DNA from: Chlorobium sp.
GTDB lineage: Bacteria > Bacteroidota > Chlorobiia > Chlorobiales > Chlorobiaceae
DNA: 5,339 bases
Reading direction: 5' to 3'
Assembly: GCA_028277485.1 (NCBI GenBank)
Contig: JANQGE010000067.1
Coordinates: forward strand, 1 to 5,339
In this document: positions 1-5,195 of the stretch, one piece after another
How the letters are laid out: every line of letters starts with the position of its first letter
Position numbering within the stretch: the first letter of the stretch is position 1
Translations under genes and position numbers: made by a program
The notes under the pieces: generated by a model
The model's database searches: none
What the model saw: the letters and a program-made list of their open reading frames with translations, nothing else
What the model was told of the DNA's origin: nothing

Positions 1-569
1 GGGTTTTCAGCATATTTATCCTTCCAGTCATCCGGTATCGGCTTCATCCGCAGCATTACCCAGGTCTGCTTCGAGTCGTCCGAGACGATACGGTTCTTCA
101 TCAGGGGTTTGGCAAGCGCCTGCCGGCGAATCCGGTCGAGCGCCTCCGGATCTTCGGGGATATCCTCAGGGATCAGCTCACCGATTTCCAACCCCTCTTC
201 CGTTCCCCGGCTGAACTCGAAATCGGTCAATGAAATCACATCATCGGCATACGGCACCCGGTCGAGAAGCTCCCGGCCCATCTCACGGATCCCTGCCAGC
301 ACCTCGGGAGCAAACACGTCATCCACCCTGACCAGAACGGCGCAATACTGATCGCTGCCGAAAATCTCCTCGAACCGCTCCTTGGCAACACGCAACTCGT
401 CATCCTCCAGAAACCAGTTGTCCTGATCGACGTCGACCTGGAGCCGGCCAAGCCCAACGATCGCCCCCGACAGGATCAGAAGAAACACAAGGATGTTCAG
501 CCAACGATACTTCAGCACCCACTCTCCGAAAGCGCGAAACCGTCTGTTTATCGATTCTATGTTCAACAT
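1..569 (-). CDS. RND/MMPL-superfamily transporter (HAE3-like predicted exporter), N-terminal part; continues past left edge
   Basis: The 189 visible residues begin MLNIESINRR. A cytoplasmic N-terminus is followed by one strong membrane helix at about residues 23-42 (WLNILVFLLILSGAIVGLG) and then a periplasmic domain with the family pattern VDVDQDNWFLEDDELR, FEEIFGSDQY.AVLVRVDDVF, VPYADDVISLTDFEFSRGTEEG and ELIPEDIPEDPEALDRIR. This layout matches COG1033-type predicted exporters of the RND superfamily, which use proton motive force to move hydrophobic molecules such as lipids or hopanoids out of the inner membrane. The substrate here cannot be read from sequence. The gene starts 30 nt after the stop of the outer-membrane barrel gene and is probably the third gene of that operon. 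The ATG at 569 is the only in-frame ATG after that stop. No good Shine-Dalgarno precedes it (AAAGG lies about 27 nt upstream), so translation may depend on the upstream gene. The full protein would normally be 750-900 residues; only the N-terminal portion is present, because the window ends. Confidence 0.88.
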   Translation of the reverse strand, partial: MLNIESINRRFRAFGEWVLKYRWLNILVFLLILSGAIVGLGRLQVDVDQDNWFLEDDELRVAKERFEEIFGSDQYCAVLVRVDDVFAPEVLAGIREMGRELLDRVPYADDVISLTDFEFSRGTEEGLEIGELIPEDIPEDPEALDRIRRQALAKPLMKNRIVSDDSKQTWVMLRMKPIPDDWKDKYAEN

Positions 570-599
570 GAGATAATTGCTTGCATTAAAAAAGTACCT

Positions 600-1868
600 T
601 TAAAAACTGTACTTCGCCTTGAACCACACCTGGGTGTTATCCCTGTACCTGCCGAACGATTGACCGCCGCCGCCAAACACATCGACCCCGGCAAGAAGGT
701 GCAGATCATCCGTGACCGCATACTCCGTTTTGATCCGATCGAAAAAACCCTGTTCCCTGACGTCGTAATAAAGCATGTTCGACAGCGTCAGGGTCTGCCG
801 CAGCAACTTCTTGGAAACATGCACCGTACCCGACAGGGAATGTTCATCCGCAGCCAGTCCCGGTTCATGATCGAATATGGCAATTCCGCCTACCTGAGCA
901 ATTATCGACCAGTCGTTTCCAGGCGACCAGTCAAGTCCGCCAAGCCAGTTCAGCGCATTTTTTTTCAACGGACTACCGGTAATACTGGCCGGCTCGAAAA
1001 AACGTCCCAGGTAGTAGGCAACCTCACCCCGAAACACGAAATCGGACCATGGACGGGAAAATTCAAAACCAAACACCGTCATGCGGTGATGTTCAGGAGA
1101 AAAGCGAACATCGGTTTCCCCCTTATTCTGCGTCACGGTTCGGTGCATGGCCGGATTGTCGTCCCAGGTATAAAACACCGAAGCGGCAACATCCAGGCCG
1201 GAAAAAAAAGCGGATATCTTCAATGCGATCTCACTGTTCTCCAGAGACGTTTCAGGCTCCTCCACCTGGGCAGCCGTCACCCGCACATTTTCCGGAATAT
1301 CCGGTTCCAGTGCCCAGGGATTCCCCCCCGAAGGCTGAACGGCTGCCTTGAAAAAAGGAATCCAGATCAGCTCCACATCAACCGCCTCACCAAGCAACCT
1401 GAACTTGGCCGCATCCACAGGAAGACGGATCTCCTCGAGATCACGGGTGATGAACTCGGTGTAATCCGGCGGCGAAATAATATCAGTAATTTGCACACCG
1501 TCAGCCTTTCCCCAGATAATGACCTGGCGGCCCACACGGGCATCCCACCCGTCAGCGACATACTCCAGCCACGCCTCATGCACATCGATCCCGGTTTCAC
1601 TGTCAACCTTCCAGTTTTTCTGGGCATCCACGGAAACATACCCGAAAAAGTCATCGATATCCGCCGACAGCTTCAGGCGCCCCCACATCCTGGAAGTCAA
1701 GGCATCGTGAGGGGAACGGATCTGAACAGACTGGGCACCCTCGATCCACCCGTCAACGACCATTCGCTCCACCCATGAAACCTCCCTGGCCGAAACCTCG
1801 ACGCCGGCCATCTGCACACACCCCAGAGCTATCACAATGCCCTTCAAACATCTTGCTTTCCAACTCAA
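600..1868 (-). CDS. DUF1302-like outer-membrane beta-barrel protein of the exporter operon
   Basis: A 422-residue protein with a Sec signal peptide: Lys/Arg at residues 4-9, hydrophobic core about 10-22, and likely cleavage after VSA at residue 27. The mature part has many alternating aromatic/hydrophobic strands and ends in ...VWFKAKYSF; a terminal Phe is the usual signal for outer-membrane barrel assembly. A conserved block at residues 98-155 (EAWLEYVADGWDARVGRQ, IIWGKADGVQITDIISPPD, EIRLPVDAAK) resembles the DUF1302/porin-like barrels encoded beside RND transporters and LolA-like proteins. It is probably the outer-membrane partner or exit channel of the adjacent exporter; that role is inferred from context. 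The start is a TTG whose bases overlap the stop of the upstream gene (TTGA, 4-nt overlap), which implies translational coupling. A second in-frame TTG at codon 8 with GGAAAG upstream would still leave a signal peptide. No convincing lipobox is present. Confidence 0.85.
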   Translation of the reverse strand: MSWKARCLKGIVIALGCVQMAGVEVSAREVSWVERMVVDGWIEGAQSVQIRSPHDALTSRMWGRLKLSADIDDFFGYVSVDAQKNWKVDSETGIDVHEAWLEYVADGWDARVGRQVIIWGKADGVQITDIISPPDYTEFITRDLEEIRLPVDAAKFRLLGEAVDVELIWIPFFKAAVQPSGGNPWALEPDIPENVRVTAAQVEEPETSLENSEIALKISAFFSGLDVAASVFYTWDDNPAMHRTVTQNKGETDVRFSPEHHRMTVFGFEFSRPWSDFVFRGEVAYYLGRFFEPASITGSPLKKNALNWLGGLDWSPGNDWSIIAQVGGIAIFDHEPGLAADEHSLSGTVHVSKKLLRQTLTLSNMLYYDVREQGFFDRIKTEYAVTDDLHLLAGVDVFGGGGQSFGRYRDNTQVWFKAKYSF

Positions 1869-2662
1869 CGAATACGGCCCCGCTGGATAGACGATACCTT
1901 GAAAAGCCTGTCCTGGAGGCCTGTATCATATTGCATAGCCCTGAACTCCATGACGGTTTTGTGGTTCCGAACAATATTCTCCATTTCCGAATACCTGACT
2001 GCCCAGAAACCGCCCTCTTTGCCGAAATCAAGAACCCTGTACACCTTGAGCAGGCCATCCTTGTCATAGTATTCAGTTTTCAGAACCATATGCGCGACTT
2101 TGCTCACCCATAGAACTTTTCGGGTATACATGTCATCCAAATCGACCGGGGTCGATTCTATCTTCCAACACGCATGTCCATCAACAGACTCTTCGCCCAG
2201 CAGAACATGGGTATCCTCATCCACGTTGCGGTCACCCATATCGTCATAGGTAAAGTCACTTCCCATGAAATATTCGTTTTTCGACGCACCGCTGATACGC
2301 CGCACCTTCTTCATTGCCGGCATGTACAGCCATTTGTCGTCTTCTCTCGACGGATCATCGTATTCCCAGGAGAGAAAAGCCGTACCTTTAACATCAGCAG
2401 GCTTTTCAAACACCATGACCATTTTTTTGTCCCGGCCATAATCCTTCGCGAAAGAGGATACCTCGCGGATCCGCTTGCTGCCCCGTTTATTGATAAGTGT
2501 CATTTTCATGACCGATGTGCGGTCATCTCCGTCCGGGCGCTCATCTTCCATTACCATGATCTCACGACCCATCATTTGCATTGTTTCAGCCCGAAGCATG
2601 TCCTGCCCGGCAAAAAACAACACGGCAGAAGCCAGCAGAAAAGCACTTGTTTTACTCAGCAT
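1865..2662 (-). CDS. LolA-like outer-membrane lipoprotein-sorting family protein (periplasmic carrier)
   Basis: A 265-residue protein with a Sec signal peptide: MLSK, hydrophobic residues 7-19, likely cleavage after LRA at residue 25. There is no lipobox cysteine, so a soluble periplasmic protein is expected. The diagnostic family stretch is at residues 109-142: DDKWLYMPAMKKVRRISG, then SKNEYFMGSDFTYDDM. This is the signature of the COG2834/PF17131-type 'outer membrane lipoprotein-sorting' proteins, which have a LolA/LppX-like open half-barrel that binds acyl or other hydrophobic ligands. The length is normal for the family. It heads the exporter operon and overlaps the barrel gene by 4 nt. 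The ATG at 2662 is well supported by AGGAAC at 2673-2668, 5 nt upstream. A shuttle role between the inner-membrane RND protein and the outer-membrane barrel is the natural reading; true lipoprotein sorting (housekeeping LolA) is less likely given the neighbours. Confidence 0.9.
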   Translation of the reverse strand: MLSKTSAFLLASAVLFFAGQDMLRAETMQMMGREIMVMEDERPDGDDRTSVMKMTLINKRGSKRIREVSSFAKDYGRDKKMVMVFEKPADVKGTAFLSWEYDDPSREDDKWLYMPAMKKVRRISGASKNEYFMGSDFTYDDMGDRNVDEDTHVLLGEESVDGHACWKIESTPVDLDDMYTRKVLWVSKVAHMVLKTEYYDKDGLLKVYRVLDFGKEGGFWAVRYSEMENIVRNHKTVMEFRAMQYDTGLQDRLFKVSSIQRGRIR

Positions 2663-2715
2663 CAGTAGTTCCTGTTATATTTTTGATGATAAGGTAGCAC
2701 CCACCCGCCTTCCTT

Positions 2716-2753
2716 CGCTAACGGACGGCGAACAGAGTTTAGCGATTGGCGAA
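2716..2753 (-). repeat. TTCGCC direct repeats 21 bp apart with overlapping CGCTAA/TTAGCG inverted repeat (candidate operator or leader hairpin)
   Basis: Read on the minus strand, TTCGCC occurs at 2753-2748 and again at 2732-2727, exactly 21 bp apart; a partly matching extension follows each copy. The same stretch contains CGCTAA (2716-2721 on plus) facing TTAGCG (2739-2744), a 6-bp stem with a 17-nt loop. Two half-sites two helical turns apart is the arrangement used by many AraC-family dimers, and the regulator gene is adjacent. It could equally be an RNA hairpin in the operon leader. Binding is inferred, not shown. Confidence 0.35.
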
Positions 2754-2776
2754 ATCCCAAACCCATATATTATTAT

Positions 2777-2804
2777 ATTATAGTGAGTTATATCTTTTTC
2801 AGGG
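2777..2804 (-). promoter_or_regulatory. Candidate sigma70-type promoter of the exporter operon
   Basis: On the minus strand the -10 hexamer is a perfect TATAAT (2782-2777). The best-spaced -35 region (16 bp away, CCCTGA at 2804-2799) does not match TTGACA. A weak -35 is typical of promoters needing an activator, and an AraC-family gene sits just upstream. If used, transcription would start near 2770 and leave a leader of about 105 nt containing the TTCGCC repeats. The surrounding A+T-rich sequence makes chance TATAAT matches easier, so this is tentative. Confidence 0.35.
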
Positions 2805-2841
2805 CACGATGATTTTCGAGTACCGCCCAACGTGGCAATCA

Positions 2842-2866
2842 GGGTACGCAACAAAATGAGGTACCC
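2842..2866. repeat. Perfect GGGTAC/GTACCC inverted repeat
   Basis: GGGTAC at 2842-2847 and GTACCC at 2861-2866 form a 6-bp perfect stem with a 13-nt loop, extendable by a G-U pair in the minus-strand RNA. It lies 43 nt beyond the stop codon of the AraC-type gene. No T-run follows on either strand, so it is not a standard intrinsic terminator; it may be an operator, a 3'-end stabilising hairpin or chance. Confidence 0.35.
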
Positions 2867-2908
2867 CTCACGATACTTCCAAAAAGGAGAGAGAATGCGC
2901 GGGTTTTT

Positions 2909-3937
2909 TCAACAGCTTCTTTTTCTGCGAAAATCGGCCCCGGGAGATATGCCGAAATGATGTTTATACGCTTTGGCAAAATGGCTGAGACTTGAATAAC
3001 CTACCGAATAAGCTGTCTCGGTGACGGTTAAACCCTGACCCTCGATCATGAGCCTTGCCTGTTTCAACCGCTCGTGTTTCAGGTACTGAAAAACCGTTGT
3101 TCCGAACATCTGGCGGAAACAACGGTTCAGTTTGGGATGGGACATGCCCGTGACTTCTGCAAGTTTATTAAGGTTGGGGGGAGCATCCAGATTACGCAAC
3201 AGCAAATTTCTTGCAAATTCAATGCGATCCCTGTCTCCGGGATGCATGACGTGAGGTCTCCTTGCAGGTGGGGGCCCCGAAACCGACAGTTGTTTCAACT
3301 GGTAGGCAATCAGTTCCAGAGAGCGGCTTTCAAAAAAGAGTTTGCGGGTGACGCCACGGTATGGGCAATCAACGATTTGCCGCAGCGCAACATGCATTGC
3401 CGGTGTAATGTTTTTGATCCTGAGGAAGATATCTTCGCCCTTTTTTTCAACAATTTGCCGCACAACGGGCGGCAGAAGCGCTATATCGTCTTCAAAATAG
3501 GAAAACAATCGTTCAGGACTGATGACAACGGTAACACTGCGCAGCGGCGTGCCGGCTTTGACCTGACCGATTCCACCTGGCTCATTGATATACATGAGAT
3601 ACTGCTGCTCTCCGTAAAACTCCAACGGCATCTTTTTCCGGCAACCAACTACAGCCTCAGAGTGCCCTGACAGGCAGAAACCAAACAGAAACAGCGAAGG
3701 GTTATCATCAAAAGAAAAATAAGCCTCCTGCCTGAACAGGCAGTCGGCGATCCATAACTCAAATCCTTCCCGAATCTCTACCCTGCGAAACGTCCCCTCA
3801 CCCAGCCCCTTCGGACAGTGCCAGCAACGCTCAAAACGATCCGATTCGGCCAGAGCAAAGCCGTCTTTCCCATACGTGCTGAAGCCGCTTTTCCAACTGT
3901 ATCGCGTTACATCATGATTTGCTGTTGGCCCTTTCAA
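2909..3937 (-). CDS. AraC-family transcriptional regulator, PchR (siderophore regulator)-like
   Basis: A 342-residue protein with the full AraC DNA-binding domain at its C-terminus: first helix-turn-helix about residues 256-276 (LNKLAEVTGMSHPKLNRCFRQ), then the second with the family signature at 287-332 (KHERLKQARLMIEG, ETAYSVGYSSLSHFAKAY, HHFGISP). The N-terminal 220 residues follow the PchR-type sensor pattern: GLGEGTFRRVEIREGFEL, FGFCLSG at 86-91, a LMYINEPGG block, PLRSVTVVISPERL, then QIVDCPYRG and LELIAYQLKQL. PchR-type proteins sense ferric siderophores or iron state and activate uptake or export genes. A CWHC motif at 38-41 is a possible metal or redox site (inference). The start is a TTG preceded by GGAGGT (3946-3941); spacing is short at 3-4 nt, but no in-frame ATG or better site lies upstream, and the next ATG would remove about 100 residues. 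It likely regulates the exporter operon downstream and perhaps tonB or itself. The effector is unknown. Confidence 0.88.
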   Translation of the reverse strand: MKGPTANHDVTRYSWKSGFSTYGKDGFALAESDRFERCWHCPKGLGEGTFRRVEIREGFELWIADCLFRQEAYFSFDDNPSLFLFGFCLSGHSEAVVGCRKKMPLEFYGEQQYLMYINEPGGIGQVKAGTPLRSVTVVISPERLFSYFEDDIALLPPVVRQIVEKKGEDIFLRIKNITPAMHVALRQIVDCPYRGVTRKLFFESRSLELIAYQLKQLSVSGPPPARRPHVMHPGDRDRIEFARNLLLRNLDAPPNLNKLAEVTGMSHPKLNRCFRQMFGTTVFQYLKHERLKQARLMIEGQGLTVTETAYSVGYSSLSHFAKAYKHHFGISPGADFRRKRSC

Positions 3938-3986
3938 TGCACCTCCATTACAAAAAAAACGATACCTTTGTTATCAGAAAAACGTG

Positions 3987-4016
3987 ATTATACACTGCCC
4001 CGTGAGCGACAAGTAA
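3987..4016 (-). promoter_or_regulatory. Candidate promoter of the AraC-type regulator gene
   Basis: The 100-bp gap between tonB and the regulator contains a perfect minus-strand TATAAT (3992-3987), about 50 bp upstream of the TTG start. The -35 is poor: TTACTT at 18-bp spacing (4016-4011) or TTGTCG at only 14 bp. AACGTG/CACGTT arms (4022-4017 and 3986-3981 in minus orientation) flank the element and the second arm runs into TTTTT, so the same DNA could act as a weak terminator for tonB. No clear Fur box was seen. Confidence 0.35.
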
Positions 4017-4037
4017 CACGTTAACACACATCTCCTT

Positions 4038-4874
4038 TTACCTCAGTGTGAACCGTATGGGAATCATCAACCACACTTTGACCGGTTTCCCATCCTGAAT
4101 GCCGGGAGAATATGTTGACTTCATCACGGCCCTAATTGCCGCTTTATCGAACACGTTCTTGTCGACGGGTTCGCGCTTCATGATCTGCGCCTTTATCGGC
4201 TTGCCTTTTTCCGAAATCAGCACACTGACGAACACCTTGCCTTCGATACCTGCTCTGCGGGCCGCTTCAGGATATCTTGGCTTCCTTTGACGCAGAAAAG
4301 CCGGCATTCTTTCCACTGGCATGAACACAGGACCGTCACCGATACCTCCGCTTTCGACACCTCCCTGCTGTTGAATGGCTTCCTTGATTTCTTTCTGCGT
4401 GGCCAGAGTTTGTTCAGGCGGCGCTTCCTCTTTTTTCACCTTCTTGATCTTGCCGACATTCGGCGGTTTCTCGACCTTTGCCGGTGCTGCTTTCGGCGGG
4501 GCCAGCTTCGGCTTTTCGATCAGCGGCGGGGGCGGCAACTGGGTCACACTGGTGACAACGGTATATATTCTCTCCTGCTTTTCCTCCTGTTCAAAAAAAC
4601 CGATCCAGGAGACTAAACTGTCCCAGTTCATACTGACAAGCCAGAAACCGGCAAGCAGCATAACAGCAACAACAACGCCATGAGTCAGATACAGGTGACC
4701 CCGTTTCCGCAGAACGAGATTCCCGTAATCTATCTGACGGATACGATCGGTATCGAGATACTCTCCGCTAAGCGACCATTTTTGGGCCGTCGCCAAAGCA
4801 TGCTTGTGTACGTTGTCGAACTTTGCTGGCACTTCCGTTTTCCCGTTGTTACTTTCAAACACATGGACAAACAC
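4038..4874 (-). CDS. tonB: TonB-family energy transducer
   Basis: A 278-residue protein with standard TonB architecture. Residues 1-60 are a long cytoplasmic N-terminus ending GEYLDTDRIRQIDYGNLVLRKRGH. One membrane helix spans about 63-82 (THGVVVAVMLLAGFWLVS). A periplasmic linker rich in Pro, Lys and Ala covers about 112-155 (LPPPPLIEKPKLAPPK). The C-terminal TonB domain is at about 193-278, with RKPRYPEAARRAGIEGKVFV, SEKGKPIKAQIMK, DKAAIRAVMKSTYSPG and VWLMIPIRF. TonB couples the inner-membrane proton gradient, through ExbB/ExbD, to outer-membrane receptors for iron chelates, cobalamin and similar ligands. The start is GTG at 4874 with GAGGGG at 4889-4884, 9 nt upstream; there is no ATG before the membrane helix. 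No exbB, exbD or receptor gene is visible, so the partners must be elsewhere or beyond the window. The AraC gene follows 100 bp downstream. Confidence 0.92.
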   Translation of the reverse strand: MFVHVFESNNGKTEVPAKFDNVHKHALATAQKWSLSGEYLDTDRIRQIDYGNLVLRKRGHLYLTHGVVVAVMLLAGFWLVSMNWDSLVSWIGFFEQEEKQERIYTVVTSVTQLPPPPLIEKPKLAPPKAAPAKVEKPPNVGKIKKVKKEEAPPEQTLATQKEIKEAIQQQGGVESGGIGDGPVFMPVERMPAFLRQRKPRYPEAARRAGIEGKVFVSVLISEKGKPIKAQIMKREPVDKNVFDKAAIRAVMKSTYSPGIQDGKPVKVWLMIPIRFTLR

Positions 4875-4934
4875 GCGGGCTTGCCCCTCACTGTTTTTTA
4901 AGAGCGATTATGTTAAAGCACTGGTGTCTTTCGT

Positions 4935-4959
4935 CACTGCTCTTCCAGCCCCGAAACCC
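4935..4959 (+). repeat. 25-bp dispersed repeat, copy 1
   Basis: Reads CACTGCTCTTCC, then AG, then CCCCGAAACCC. It matches the stretch at 5091-5115 in 22 of 25 positions, in the same orientation and 156 bp apart. Its CCCCGAAA (4949-4956) also faces a perfect inverted match, TTTCGGGG, at 4983-4990, giving an 8-bp stem with a 26-nt loop. Confidence 0.7.
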
Positions 4960-4990
4960 AACCCTTGATTTCCGTTTGTTTCTTTCGGGG
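4949..4990. repeat. 8-bp perfect inverted repeat CCCCGAAA/TTTCGGGG
   Basis: Arms at 4949-4956 and 4983-4990 can form a hairpin with a 26-nt loop. The second arm can alternatively pair with the identical CCCCGAAA in the other repeat copy at 5105-5112, so two mutually exclusive structures are possible. No T-tract adjoins it. Confidence 0.6.
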
Positions 4991-5065
4991 TTCGCCGTCG
5001 CTATCGGTATCGGGAATCGATCCCCTTGCCAACCGCTTACTGAATACTGCCGACTGATTCCCCCT

Positions 5066-5101
5066 CGTCACTTGTCTCTCGGTCACTTTTCACTACTCTT
5101 C
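5066..5101. repeat. Degenerate 7-bp tandem repeat, GTCACT-type
   Basis: Successive units of about 7 bp: CGTCACT, TGTCTCT, CGGTCACT (8 bp), TTTCACT, ACTCTTC. On the minus strand this is a run of AGTGACN-like units. It merges into repeat copy 2 at its right end. The repeats are imperfect and short, so the boundaries are approximate. Confidence 0.5.
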
Positions 5102-5115
5102 CGACCCCGAAACCC
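5091..5115 (+). repeat. 25-bp dispersed repeat, copy 2
   Basis: Second copy of the element at 4935-4959, with 3 mismatches in 25. It is followed at once by CCCGATACCGA, one arm of the 11-bp inverted repeat. Confidence 0.7.
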
Positions 5116-5146
5116 GATACCGACCCCGATTCCCGGTTATTTTCTT

Positions 5147-5195
5147 CCACTTAACACTTAGCACATAGCACGTAACCCTTGCCTATTGACCTATA
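5147..5195. repeat. Seven-unit degenerate heptanucleotide repeat (NCACTTA-type)
   Basis: Seven consecutive 7-mers in exact register: CCACTTA, ACACTTA, GCACATA, GCACGTA, ACCCTTG, CCTATTG, ACCTATA. The first four fit NCACNTA; the last three are more diverged. On the minus strand the motif is TANGTGN. The last unit overlaps the stop codon and final Leu codon of the upstream gene (5191-5196), so the array begins inside the coding end. Confidence 0.65.

Larger units (their letters stand above)
2663..2908 (-). promoter_or_regulatory. Regulatory gap upstream of the exporter operon
   Basis: This 246-bp non-coding gap lies between the AraC-type regulator and the exporter operon and is where the operon promoter should lie. 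It contains a perfect minus-strand TATAAT at 2782-2777 inside an A+T-rich stretch (2765-2797), a GGGTAC/GTACCC hairpin, and a pair of TTCGCC direct repeats with an overlapping CGCTAA/TTAGCG inverted repeat. The Shine-Dalgarno AGGAAC for the LolA-like gene is at 2673-2668. No rho-independent terminator for the AraC gene was recognised, so read-through from the regulator into the operon remains possible. No open frame in the gap looks coding. Confidence 0.55.
5004..5123. repeat. 11-bp perfect inverted repeat TCGGTATCGGG/CCCGATACCGA
   Basis: Arms at 5004-5014 and 5113-5123 are perfect reverse complements. They enclose about 98 bp that contains the first heptamer stretch. GGGAATCG (5012-5019) likewise has a reversed counterpart, CGATTCCC, at 5127-5134. 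The flanks of this repeat cluster are therefore symmetrical, as expected for a folded RNA or a duplicated and inverted element. Confidence 0.6.
4875..5190. other. Intergenic region upstream of tonB, largely repeat-derived
   Basis: A 316-bp gap with no credible gene. The first 40 bp next to tonB carry its Shine-Dalgarno (GAGGGG, 4889-4884) and a CATAAT (4912-4907, minus) that could be a -10 element, with GTGACG 19 bp further upstream as a weak -35. The rest, from about 4930, consists of direct, inverted and heptamer repeats listed separately. Open frames crossing it are translations of these repeats and are not considered genes. Confidence 0.6.

Noticed and set aside
660..1778. Long 372-codon plus-strand open frame opposite the barrel gene
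   Set aside because: It is antisense to a gene with signal peptide, family motifs and a terminal Phe. Its product is a basic, His/Arg/Pro-rich sequence with no recognisable domain, typical of a mirror frame.
1816..1836. Possible lipobox (ALGC) in the barrel protein signal peptide
   Set aside because: The -3 position is Ala and -2 is Leu, which fits the lipobox poorly. The barrel-type C-terminus and the VSA cleavage site ten residues later fit an ordinary Sec substrate better.
2174..2668. 164-codon plus-strand open frame opposite the LolA-like gene
   Set aside because: The minus-strand gene has a signal peptide, Shine-Dalgarno and family signature. The antisense product is His/Phe-rich with no recognisable domain.
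2876..2911. Intrinsic terminator just after the AraC gene
   Set aside because: A and T runs are present but no stable G+C-rich stem precedes a U-run on the minus strand.
3971..3992. Possible Fur box (TTATCA and TGATTA arms) near the AraC gene promoter
   Set aside because: The arms are imperfect and separated by 8 bp, which does not fit the 19-bp Fur consensus or its 7-1-7 form. Too weak to annotate.
3948..4031. Possible 27-codon minus-strand leader peptide between tonB and the AraC gene (ATG after AAGGAG)
   Set aside because: The ATG directly abuts the AAGGAG with no spacer, it overlaps the candidate promoter and its -10, and the sequence shows no regulatory codon pattern.
4871..4900. GGGC/GCCC pairing next to a T-run as a plus-strand terminator
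   Set aside because: The loop would be only 2-4 nt, there is no plus-strand gene to terminate, and the segment is the tonB ribosome-binding region.
4823..5161. 112-codon plus-strand open frame upstream of tonB
   Set aside because: It is antisense to the start of tonB and then runs through the direct, inverted and heptamer repeats. The Pro/Arg/Leu-rich product reflects repeat sequence.
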